Source: Porphyrobacter sp. AAP82 (lineage in GTDB: Bacteria > Pseudomonadota > Alphaproteobacteria > Sphingomonadales > Sphingomonadaceae). From it: a stretch of DNA of 39,987 nucleotides. Under the pieces are notes generated by a model, which saw only the letters and a list, made by a program, of their open reading frames with translations, was not told the origin of the DNA and ran no database searches. Each line of letters begins with the position of its first letter. The stretch's first letter is position 1. This document shows, in pieces, positions 33,754-39,987 of this stretch. Both the position numbers and the translations under genes were made by a program. The stretch lies in the NCBI RefSeq assembly GCF_000331285.1, contig NZ_ANFX01000026.1, forward strand, positions 1-39,987, in the 5' to 3' direction.

Positions 33754-34206
33754 CTACCTGCGATACGCAGCCAGCGCCACCACGGCTGCACCGCCAAGGC
33801 CGGAGAAGAGGAAATTGAAGCCCGCAAGGCTCACCCCCCACAGCGTCCATTGCGGAATGTCGCAAGGCACGACCGGGCTGGCGAAGTCGAAGGCCGCACC
33901 GGCCGGGGCGTGGGCGGTGCAATCGGTGATGCCCTTCCACCAGCCATATTCTACCCCTGCGTGAAACAGCCCGATGCCGCCCGAGACGAGGATCGCCAGC
34001 CCCGCCAGCAGCACCAGCGGACGCGCCGCCGGTTTGACCGCGAAGGCCGCGAGGCCGAGCGCCATCGCCGCGAAATGCGGATAGCGCTGCCACCAGCACA
34101 TCTCGCAAGGGTGGAGCCCGAAGCCGTATTGCGACACGTAAGCCCCGCCGAGCAGCGCAGCCGGAACCAGCACGGCCAGCGCGCGGGCCTTGCCCAGATT
34201 GTCCAT
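33754..34206 (-). CDS. dsbB: Disulfide bond formation protein B
   Basis: A 150-residue four-helix inner-membrane protein that reoxidises DsbA and passes electrons to ubiquinone. The first Cys pair lies in LHPCEMCWWQRYPHF and the second in ITDCTAHAPAGA and VVPCDIPQWTLWGVS, both periplasmic in the family. AAGG precedes the ATG. It is 11 bases after ctp and 22 before coq7; a quinone-using enzyme beside a ubiquinone-synthesis gene is a sensible pairing. Confidence 0.93.
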   Translation of the reverse strand: MDNLGKARALAVLVPAALLGGAYVSQYGFGLHPCEMCWWQRYPHFAAMALGLAAFAVKPAARPLVLLAGLAILVSGGIGLFHAGVEYGWWKGITDCTAHAPAGAAFDFASPVVPCDIPQWTLWGVSLAGFNFLFSGLGGAAVVALAAYRR

Positions 34207-34217
34207 GCGCCTTGTCC

Positions 34218-35582
34218 CTAGGGTTTCGCCGCGCGCTGGGTGCCCGGGCGGAGCGCGACGGTGCTCTTGGTCGTGCGGCGCAGGGTATCGGCAGCGTAGT
34301 TCAACTGGAAGTCCTTGATCCCCTGCGCTTCAAGCTGCGCGGCGGTGAGCTGGAAGCGCGGATCGGCGATCCTGTCGCCCTCCAGCTCCTCGTCCTTCAA
34401 TCCGATCTCGTTGATGAGATGGCCGCGCAGATCGCTTTCGCGGGTCTGGTATTTCTGGCGCAACCGGAAATCGGGGTCGGAAATCTGCGGCACGGCAATG
34501 TCGGGCTTGATCCCGCCCTCCTGGACCGAGCGCCCCGAGGGGGTGTAGTAACGCGCCGTCGTCAGCTTCAAGGCGGCGTCCTTGCCGAGCGGGAGCAGCG
34601 ACTGGACCGAGCCCTTGCCGAAGCTCCTCTCGCCCATGATCAGCGCACGGCGGTGGTCCTGCAAGGCCCCGGCGACGATCTCGGAGGCCGAGGCCGAGCC
34701 GGCGTTGATCAGCACGATGATCGGCACGCCTTCGGCCATGTCGCCGCGGTAGACGGTCTCGGCATCGTAGAGCATCGTCTCGCCCCGCGCGCGGCCGCGC
34801 TGGCTGACGATCTGGCCATTGGTGAGGAACAGGTCGGAGAGCGCGACCGATTCGTCGAGGCTGCCGCCGGGGTTGTTCCTGAGGTCGAGCACCAGTCCGC
34901 TCAGTCGCCCGCCCGGGGCCTTCTTCTTCAGCGATTGCCATTCGGCAAACACGTCGGCCCCGACATTGGCGGAAAATTCATTGACGGTGATAAGCGCGAC
35001 ATTGCCCGACAGAAGCTCGGAGGTCACCGGCTCCAGCTCGATCACGCCGCGCGTCACGTCCACTTCGAGCGGCTCGTCGCGGCCCTGGCGGTAGATGGTG
35101 AGGCGGATCGAGGTGCCCTTGGGTCCGCGCATCTGTGCGACCGCGTCATCGAGCTTGGTGTCGACGATCAGCTTGCCGTTCAGGTGCGTGATGAAGTCGC
35201 CCGCCTTGATCCCGGCGGCCTCGGCCGGGCTGCCGCGGAACGGCGAGACGACCTTGACCGCCCCGTCCTGCATCACCACCGACAGGCCGAGACCTGAATA
35301 TTGACCGTCGATCATCGTCTCCAGGCGCTGGAGATCGCCCCCGTCGAGATAGGCCGAATGCGGATCGAGCGCGGCGAGCATCCCGTCGATCGCACCGCGG
35401 ATCAGGGTGTCGTCATCGACCGGCTCGACATAGCTCGCCTTGACGCGCTGGAAGACCGCGAAGAGCTTGGCGAACTCGGGGGCGGCGCAGCCATCGACCT
35501 GCGCCATGGTGGCGGTGGTGGCGGGGATCAGCGCGACAGCGGTGACGAGCGCGGCGCTGCGCAGGAGAGCGGCGATGTTCAT
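34218..35582 (-). CDS. C-terminal processing peptidase (S41 family)
   Basis: A 454-residue secreted serine protease of the CtpA/Prc family. A signal peptide (MNIAALLRSAALVTAVALIP) is followed by an N-terminal helical part (FQRVKASYVEPVDDDTLIRG) and a PDZ domain (SPAEAAGIKAGDFITHLNGK). The catalytic core has Ser in NAGSASASEIVAGAL and Lys in ERSFGKGSVQSLL, with VLDLRNNPGGSLDESVALSD. It trims or degrades envelope proteins. EnvC lies upstream on the same strand, an order common in proteobacteria and suggesting a cell-wall role. AGGAGG is 12 bases from the ATG, rather far. Confidence 0.95.
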   Translation of the reverse strand: MNIAALLRSAALVTAVALIPATTATMAQVDGCAAPEFAKLFAVFQRVKASYVEPVDDDTLIRGAIDGMLAALDPHSAYLDGGDLQRLETMIDGQYSGLGLSVVMQDGAVKVVSPFRGSPAEAAGIKAGDFITHLNGKLIVDTKLDDAVAQMRGPKGTSIRLTIYRQGRDEPLEVDVTRGVIELEPVTSELLSGNVALITVNEFSANVGADVFAEWQSLKKKAPGGRLSGLVLDLRNNPGGSLDESVALSDLFLTNGQIVSQRGRARGETMLYDAETVYRGDMAEGVPIIVLINAGSASASEIVAGALQDHRRALIMGERSFGKGSVQSLLPLGKDAALKLTTARYYTPSGRSVQEGGIKPDIAVPQISDPDFRLRQKYQTRESDLRGHLINEIGLKDEELEGDRIADPRFQLTAAQLEAQGIKDFQLNYAADTLRRTTKSTVALRPGTQRAAKP

Positions 35583-35714
35583 GGGCGTGGGAAGCCTCCT
35601 TTGTCACGCGAATGTATAGGTTCGGGCAGATGAACGCCAGATAACACGTGCCGCGTGCGCGGGGTGTGCCAGCACGGGGCGGCGGGCGGGGGTCTGCTTG
35701 GCAGCGGAGCGCAC

Positions 35715-36932
35715 TTAACGCAAATATTGCAAGGGGTTGACGGGTTTGCCGCCCTGCCGCAATTCGATCGTCACCGGCTCTGCCCCGCCGGCCGCGCGGC
35801 CCACCGGGGAGCCGCCGATGACCGTGTCGCCCACCGCGACATCGACCCTTTCGAGCCCGGTGACGAGGCTGGTCCAGCCGCCCGGATGCTCGATGATGAC
35901 GATTCGCCCGAAGCCGCGATAGGCGCCCGCGAAGGCCACCCGCCCGCGCGCCGGGGCAACGACCTGCGCTTGGCGAGCGGGCGCGAGGGTGAGGCCGGTC
36001 GAGGCAAGCCCGCTCGCGCGCCTTGCCCCGAAGCCCACCAGCGTGCGCCCCTGCACGGGCAGCTGGAAGGCGGGCGGGGGCGCGGCGGGAGCGGGTGCGG
36101 ATTCGGCAGGAAGCGCCGCGGCAAGATCGGCAGGGCGCAGCACCGGGCCGGGAAGCGCGGCGAGCGCGTCGCGCAGCGCCGCCACTTCGCCAAGCTTGCC
36201 CACGAGGCCATCAAGATCGCGCGCTTCCTCGGCCAGCGCCAGTGCGCGTTCGGCCTCGCGCAGCGCCGCGCCCTGCGCGGTGCGCGAGGCGAGGCGCTGC
36301 TGCTGTTCGAGCGCGGCAAGCTGGCTGCGGCGCTGGAGCAGGTCGCCCTCCCCGCTGCGCAAAGCGGCAAGCGCCTGCGCGGCCTCGGCCTCGAGTGCGC
36401 GGCCGCGATCGAGATCGGCGCGCAGGGCCGCGGTGCGCTGGCGGATCTGCGGAACGGCGCTCGCCATGACCGCGCGGACGTGGACGACATCCTCCAGCGA
36501 GCCCGGTTGCAGCGCGGCGAGCGCCAGCGGGCGGCGCGCGGCGGTCTGGAGCGCCGCGGCAAGGCGCGCGGTCGGGGCCTGCTTGGCGGCGAGCCGGGCG
36601 GTGAGCCTGGCGCGCTGGTCCTTGGCGATGGCGAGACGCGCGCGCGCCGCCTCGATCCCCGCCTCGGCCTGCTGGATCCGCGCGGCGAGCGCGGCGGCTT
36701 CGCTGGCGGTCTTCTCGGCGGCTTCGGTCGCGGCCTCGGCCTCGGCGGTGAGCCTTTGCGCGCGCGCGTCGGCGAGCTTGCCCTCGCGGGTGGCGCGGGC
36801 GAGCGCGGCCCCGGCCTCGGCCGGATCGAGCAGCGCTGCCGCGGGGGCCGCATCGCTCTGCGGCAGGGCGAGCGTCAGCGCGGCGCCGGTGCCGGTCATG
36901 GCGATGGCAGCGAGGATCAGGCGGCGGCGCAT
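35715..36932 (-). CDS. envC: Murein hydrolase activator, EnvC-like (degenerate LytM)
   Basis: A 405-residue periplasmic protein: a signal segment (RRRLILAAIAMTGTGAAL), about 230 residues of Ala/Glu/Arg-rich coiled coil, then a LytM/M23 fold. The catalytic Zn ligands are missing: the usual HxGxD place reads ASTGLTLAP and the last HxH place reads WTSLVTGL, with only IEHPGG kept. Loss of zinc ligands is the hallmark of EnvC, which activates amidases instead of cutting peptidoglycan. ATG 36932 gives a proper signal peptide. It lies seven bases after rlmH. Confidence 0.9.
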   Translation of the reverse strand: MRRRLILAAIAMTGTGAALTLALPQSDAAPAAALLDPAEAGAALARATREGKLADARAQRLTAEAEAATEAAEKTASEAAALAARIQQAEAGIEAARARLAIAKDQRARLTARLAAKQAPTARLAAALQTAARRPLALAALQPGSLEDVVHVRAVMASAVPQIRQRTAALRADLDRGRALEAEAAQALAALRSGEGDLLQRRSQLAALEQQQRLASRTAQGAALREAERALALAEEARDLDGLVGKLGEVAALRDALAALPGPVLRPADLAAALPAESAPAPAAPPPAFQLPVQGRTLVGFGARRASGLASTGLTLAPARQAQVVAPARGRVAFAGAYRGFGRIVIIEHPGGWTSLVTGLERVDVAVGDTVIGGSPVGRAAGGAEPVTIELRQGGKPVNPLQYLR

Positions 36933-36939
36933 GGGCCTC

Positions 36940-37362
36940 TCATGCCCGATGATAGGGATGGCCTGCAAGGATCGTGGTGGCACGGTAGAGCTGCTCCATC
37001 AGCATCGCGCGGGCCATCATGTGCGGCCAGGTGGCGGGCCCGAAGGCCAGCAGGAGGTCGGCCGAGGCGCGTTCGGCATCCGAATGACCGTCCGCCGCGC
37101 CGATCAGGAAGCGGGACTCGCGCACGCCCTCGTCACGCCATTTGCCCAGCAGCTGCGCGAAACGGTCCGAGGACATCGCCTTGCCGCGTTCATCAAGCAG
37201 GACGGTGCGGTGGGGGGTAAGCGGCTCGGCGGCCTTGCCCGCGCCGGTATCGGGCCATTCGGTAAGCTTGACCGGCCACGTCAACCGCCTGGCGTAACGC
37301 TCCACCAGCTCGCCCTCGGGCGACCGGCCGATTTTCCCGCGCGCGATGATGTGGAGGAGCAT
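36940..37362 (-). CDS. rlmH: 23S rRNA (pseudouridine1915-N3)-methyltransferase
   Basis: A 140-residue SPOUT-fold enzyme that methylates pseudouridine 1915 in helix 69 of 23S rRNA on the assembled ribosome. Visible are [60 protein letters not shown] and the knot segment [35 protein letters not shown] in part. It is a little shorter than the E. coli form. ATG 37362 follows an A/G-poor leader; a frame to 37389 adds nine residues. rsfS-rlmH order is common. Confidence 0.93.
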   Translation of the reverse strand: MLLHIIARGKIGRSPEGELVERYARRLTWPVKLTEWPDTGAGKAAEPLTPHRTVLLDERGKAMSSDRFAQLLGKWRDEGVRESRFLIGAADGHSDAERASADLLLAFGPATWPHMMARAMLMEQLYRATTILAGHPYHRA

Positions 37363-37433
37363 GACGCGGGTCCTTTTCTCTCGCGGCAAAAGGCTTCGCC
37401 TTTGCCTGCCGAGGGGGCGGCCTTACGGCCGGC

Positions 37434-37468
37434 GGGCGTTCGCCCTTGCGGCCTCTTCAAGGCCGATC
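37434..37468 (-). repeat. Twin mini-hairpin, copy Y
   Basis: Minus-strand reading: a 7-bp stem with GAA triloop (37449-37465, one G-U pair), linker CAA, then GGGCG-AA-CGCCC (37434-37445). It matches copy X at 26666-26700 in linker and loops but not in stems. It overlaps the start of repeat copy C and sits upstream of rlmH. Confidence 0.6.
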
Positions 37469-37588
37469 ATCGCGCTGGTCCGGCACGCAAAGCGGGCCGC
37501 GAGCGCACGCGCGCGAGCCGCAGGTGCCCGAGCCCGCAGGGCTCGAAACAGCACCGAGGACGTGCCCGCGGAGGCGGGCACGCAAACA
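37459..37588 (-). repeat. Approximately 125-bp dispersed repeat, copy C, after rsfS
   Basis: Full-length match to copy A, with the same ends. Its hairpin is perfect: CGTGCCCGC (37561-37569) with GCGGGCACG (37574-37582), loop GGAG. A second stem CGAGCCC-GCA-GGGCTCG (37529-37545) lies in the middle. It starts about 15 bases after the rsfS stop (minus strand). Together with copy Y it fills the 234-base gap to rlmH. Confidence 0.8.
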
Positions 37589-37596
37589 CGACGCCT

Positions 37597-38040
37597 CTAA
37601 TTCCTACCCATCATCGAGGTTTCCGAACCTTCGAAGCTCCACATCCGCTCGAGATTGTAGAAGCTGCGCACTTCGGGGCGGAACAGGTGGATCACCACAT
37701 CGCCCGCATCGATCAGCACCCAGTCGGCGGCCGGCAGGCCTTCGACGCGGGCGTGGCCGAAGCCGGCCTGCTTGATCTTCTCGGCCAGCTTCTGCGCCAA
37801 CGACGCGACCTGCCTGGTCGAGCGCCCGCTGGCGATCACCATGTGATCGGCGATCGAGCTCTTGCCCTCAAGCGGGATCGAGACGACGTCCTGCGCCTGA
37901 TCGTCGTCAAGCTGCGAAAGCACCAGCTGGTGCAGTTCGGCCGGACCCACCTCAGGCTTGCCCGCAGTCAGCGACTGGGCGAGCGTGGCGGCGGCCTGCG
38001 TGGCCCCCAGCGGAAGCGATGCGACAAAGGCCTCGTTCAT
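37597..38040 (-). CDS. rsfS: Ribosomal silencing factor RsfS
   Basis: A 147-residue protein that binds ribosomal protein L14 and blocks subunit joining when nutrients are scarce. Visible are DDDQAQDVVSIPLEGKSSIA, DHMVIASGRSTRQVASLAQ, ARVEGLPAADWVLIDAGDV and VIHLFRPEVRSFYNLERMW. ATG 38040 is called, but AAGGAG sits 14 bases away; a TTG two codons upstream (38046) has better spacing (8) and may be the true start. It follows nadD, as in many proteobacteria, and is followed by repeat C. Confidence 0.94.
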   Translation of the reverse strand: MNEAFVASLPLGATQAAATLAQSLTAGKPEVGPAELHQLVLSQLDDDQAQDVVSIPLEGKSSIADHMVIASGRSTRQVASLAQKLAEKIKQAGFGHARVEGLPAADWVLIDAGDVVIHLFRPEVRSFYNLERMWSFEGSETSMMGRN

Positions 38041-38130
38041 CGGCAATCGGGTATCTCCTTGAGGACGGGCGATGGAAGCCGGCATGGCGCGGACCGGCCC
38101 CGGAAGCAGCCGAAACGCCGGTTGCGCGCT

Positions 38131-38811
38131 TCATGCGTCCTCCCATGACCGGATGCTGCGGAATGTCAGCCGATCGCGCACCGGTGCGTCATGATGTGCG
38201 CCGACCTTCCCTGCGCCGAGCAACTGCTCGGCCCACCCGGCATGAGCACGGCGGATCGCCGTGGCCGAGCGGTGGTCAGGATCGAAACGCAATAACACCA
38301 GGGCCGGTGCGCTCCATTGCCCCCTTGTGCGAAAACCGGCAGCGGGCACGATATAGCGCCGGAGCCAGGCCATGGCGGGGCTCGTCATGGCAGTGGCATC
38401 ATAGCCGGGCCGCGCGATCACCGCAATCGGCATTGTCCGCGCGATCCGCCGCCAGCCCTTCCACAAATGGAACTGCGCGAGGTTGTCGGCCCCCATCAGC
38501 CATACGAAACGCCGCTTGGGATAGCGCCGCACAAGCTTGCGCAGGGTGTCGACGGTGTAGCGGGTATCAAGGTCGAGCTCGATCGCCGAAGGCACGATCC
38601 GCACGCGCCGCGCCTGCCGTTCCGCAGAGCGCAGGCGGGCCTTGAGCGATCCCATGTCGTCCTGAGGTTTCAAGGGGTTGCCGGGTGAGACCAGCCACCA
38701 GGTCTCCGCCAGGCCCAAGGCCTCGGCGGCAAACAGCGTGATGCGCCGGTGCCCGCCATGCGCGGGGTTGAAGCTGCCGCCGAGCAGCCCGGTCAGTTGC
38801 GGTTTCGCCAT
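38131..38811 (-). CDS. nadD: Nicotinate-nucleotide adenylyltransferase
   Basis: A 226-residue enzyme making deamido-NAD from nicotinate mononucleotide and ATP. The N-terminus TGLLGGSFNPAHGGHRRITL carries the HxGH motif. WLVSPGNPLKPQ, FVWLMGADNLAQFHLWKGW and the C-terminal SATAIR are family hallmarks. It starts only four bases after the proA stop, so it is co-transcribed with it. The C-terminus runs about 15 residues past the usual end. Confidence 0.95.
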   Translation of the reverse strand: MAKPQLTGLLGGSFNPAHGGHRRITLFAAEALGLAETWWLVSPGNPLKPQDDMGSLKARLRSAERQARRVRIVPSAIELDLDTRYTVDTLRKLVRRYPKRRFVWLMGADNLAQFHLWKGWRRIARTMPIAVIARPGYDATAMTSPAMAWLRRYIVPAAGFRTRGQWSAPALVLLRFDPDHRSATAIRRAHAGWAEQLLGAGKVGAHHDAPVRDRLTFRSIRSWEDA

Positions 38812-38815
38812 CGGG

Positions 38816-39987
38816 TTACGGCCGGATCTGCCCCTGCCCGCGCACCTGCCACTTGTAGGTGGTCAGCCCTTCCAGTGCGACGGGCCCGCGCGCATGGAGC
38901 CGCCCGGTGGCGATCCCGATCTCCGCGCCCAATCCGAACTCGCCCCCGTCGGCGAATTGCGAGGAAGCGTTGTGCATCACGATCGCGCTGTCGACCTCGG
39001 CGAGGAAGCGCTCGGCGGCGGCCGCGTCGGCGGTGACGATCGCGTCGGTATGGGCCGAGGAATGGCGCGCGACATGAGCGAGCGCCGCATCGAGGCCGTC
39101 AACACAGGCGACCGAAAGGATCGCGTCGAGATATTCGGTGTCCCAGTCATCATCGCTTGCCGGGATGATGCGCGGATCCAGCGCGGCGATGCGCGGGTCG
39201 CCGCGCAGCTCGCACCCGGCCGCGATCAACGCGCCGAGCAGCGCGGGTATGGCCGGGTAGGCGGCGTCGACGAGCAGCGTCTCCATCGACCCGCAGATGC
39301 CCGTGCGGCGCAGCTTGGCGTTCACTGCGATCGCCTCGGCCATGGCGGGCTCGGCGGCGGCGTGGATATAGGTGTGGTTGATCCCGTCGAGATGCGCGAG
39401 CACGGGGACGCGGGCATCGGCCTGCACGCGTTCGACCAGGCTCTTGCCGCCGCGCGGCACGATCATGTCGATGAGGCCGTTCGCGGTCAGCATCGCTCCC
39501 ACGCAGGCCCGGTCCTGCGAGGGGACGAATTGCACGGCATCGGCAGGGACACCGCCGGCGACGAGACCCTCGACAAGCGCGGCATGGATCGCGCGGTTGG
39601 AATGGACCGCCTCGCTCCCGCCGCGCAGGATCACCGCGTTGCCCGCGCGCACGCACAGCGCGGCAGCATCGGCGGTGACGTTGGGGCGGCTTTCGTAGAT
39701 GATCCCGATCGTGCCGAGCGGCACGCGGATGCGGCTGAGCCTGAGGCCGTTGGGCCGCACGGTGCTGTCGATGACTTCGCCGACCGGATCAGGCAGGGCG
39801 GCGACGGCCGCGACCGCGTCGGCAACGCCTGCGAGCCGCGCCTCGTCGAGCATCAGCCGGTCGAGCATCGCGCCCGAAAGCCCCCGCGCCTCGCCCGCGG
39901 CCAGATCGCGGGCATTGGCGGCGAGCACCTGCGGCGCGGCGGCGCGCAGGGCCTGGGCGGCGCGATCGAGCGCGGCGGCGCGGGCCG
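38816..39987 (-). CDS. proA: Glutamate-5-semialdehyde dehydrogenase (5' end cut by window)
   Basis: About 390 C-terminal residues of gamma-glutamyl phosphate reductase, the second step of proline synthesis. The frame remains open to the window end, so the N-terminal few tens of residues are missing. Visible are [20 protein letters not shown] (NADPH and substrate binding), [19 protein letters not shown], the catalytic Cys in [15 protein letters not shown] and [20 protein letters not shown] with the typical [17 protein letters not shown] end. The ATG at 39928 is internal and not the start. proB is not in the window. Confidence 0.94.
   Translation of the reverse strand, partial: ARAAALDRAAQALRAAAPQVLAANARDLAAGEARGLSGAMLDRLMLDEARLAGVADAVAAVAALPDPVGEVIDSTVRPNGLRLSRIRVPLGTIGIIYESRPNVTADAAALCVRAGNAVILRGGSEAVHSNRAIHAALVEGLVAGGVPADAVQFVPSQDRACVGAMLTANGLIDMIVPRGGKSLVERVQADARVPVLAHLDGINHTYIHAAAEPAMAEAIAVNAKLRRTGICGSMETLLVDAAYPAIPALLGALIAAGCELRGDPRIAALDPRIIPASDDDWDTEYLDAILSVACVDGLDAALAHVARHSSAHTDAIVTADAAAAERFLAEVDSAIVMHNASSQFADGGEFGLGAEIGIATGRLHARGPVALEGLTTYKWQVRGQGQIRP

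Noticed and set aside
35715..36932. EnvC-like protein as a broken peptidase
   Set aside because: Loss of zinc ligands is normal for EnvC-type activators and the frame is intact, so it is not a pseudogene.

Overview
The window is about 40 kb of ordinary chromosome from a high-GC alphaproteobacterium. Order Sphingomonadales, probably family Erythrobacteraceae (Erythrobacter/Porphyrobacter type), is my best reading from memory of protein families. It rests on a DUF1153/SciP cell-cycle protein, a DUF3035 (BamF) lipoprotein, the order proA-nadD-rsfS-rlmH-envC-ctp, a sucC gene linked to etfBA rather than sucD, and the overall codon use. I see no phage genes, transposase, CRISPR array, toxin-antitoxin pair or biosynthetic cluster.

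Layout. 1-337 holds no recognisable gene and ends at the 3' end of a tRNA-Thr(GGT) on the minus strand. 570-8441 is a plus-strand housekeeping series: a small unknown protein, gpmA, purE, purK, folA, ribF, ileS, lspA and bamF, most joined by 1- to 8-base overlaps. 8442-8879 is a gene-poor gap with a 21-bp inverted repeat. 8880-11958 carries a CNNM/CorC-type membrane protein, an OmpA-type envelope protein and an inositol-monophosphatase-family (CysQ-like) enzyme. 12072-15129 is energy metabolism: sucC, then etfB and etfA behind a promoter that contains a perfect palindrome. 15202-16113 is a secreted TonB-C-like protein of unknown role.

16136-22296 (minus) has a DUF445 membrane protein and an RND efflux pair (adaptor plus an unusually long permease). 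22472-23617 (minus) has a GlsB/YeaQ-type membrane protein, sciP, and an unknown protein whose stop overlaps the sciP start. 23757-32775 is mixed: mnmA, an unknown membrane-anchored protein, a serine hydrolase lipoprotein, a PhzF-like protein, pdxH, a J-domain chaperone, a YihY-type membrane protein, fabI, a UDP-glucuronate 4-epimerase-like protein and an unknown secreted protein. 33210-39987 (minus) runs proA (cut by the window edge), nadD, rsfS, rlmH, envC, ctp, dsbB and coq7: NAD/proline synthesis, ribosome silencing and methylation, cell-wall hydrolase control, disulfide formation and ubiquinone synthesis.

The most interesting signal lies between genes. A hairpin element with a 9-bp stem, a mostly CTCC loop (sense strand) and a TCCTC flank occurs four times, three of them just after stop codons. 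The stem sequences differ but pairing is kept. Two copies belong to a longer repeat of about 125 bp. A second small hairpin family (GAA triloop) shows the same compensatory pattern at two loci. Further intergenic elements are a perfect 36-bp inverted repeat after mnmA and an etfA terminator whose 3' arm contains the Shine-Dalgarno of the next gene.
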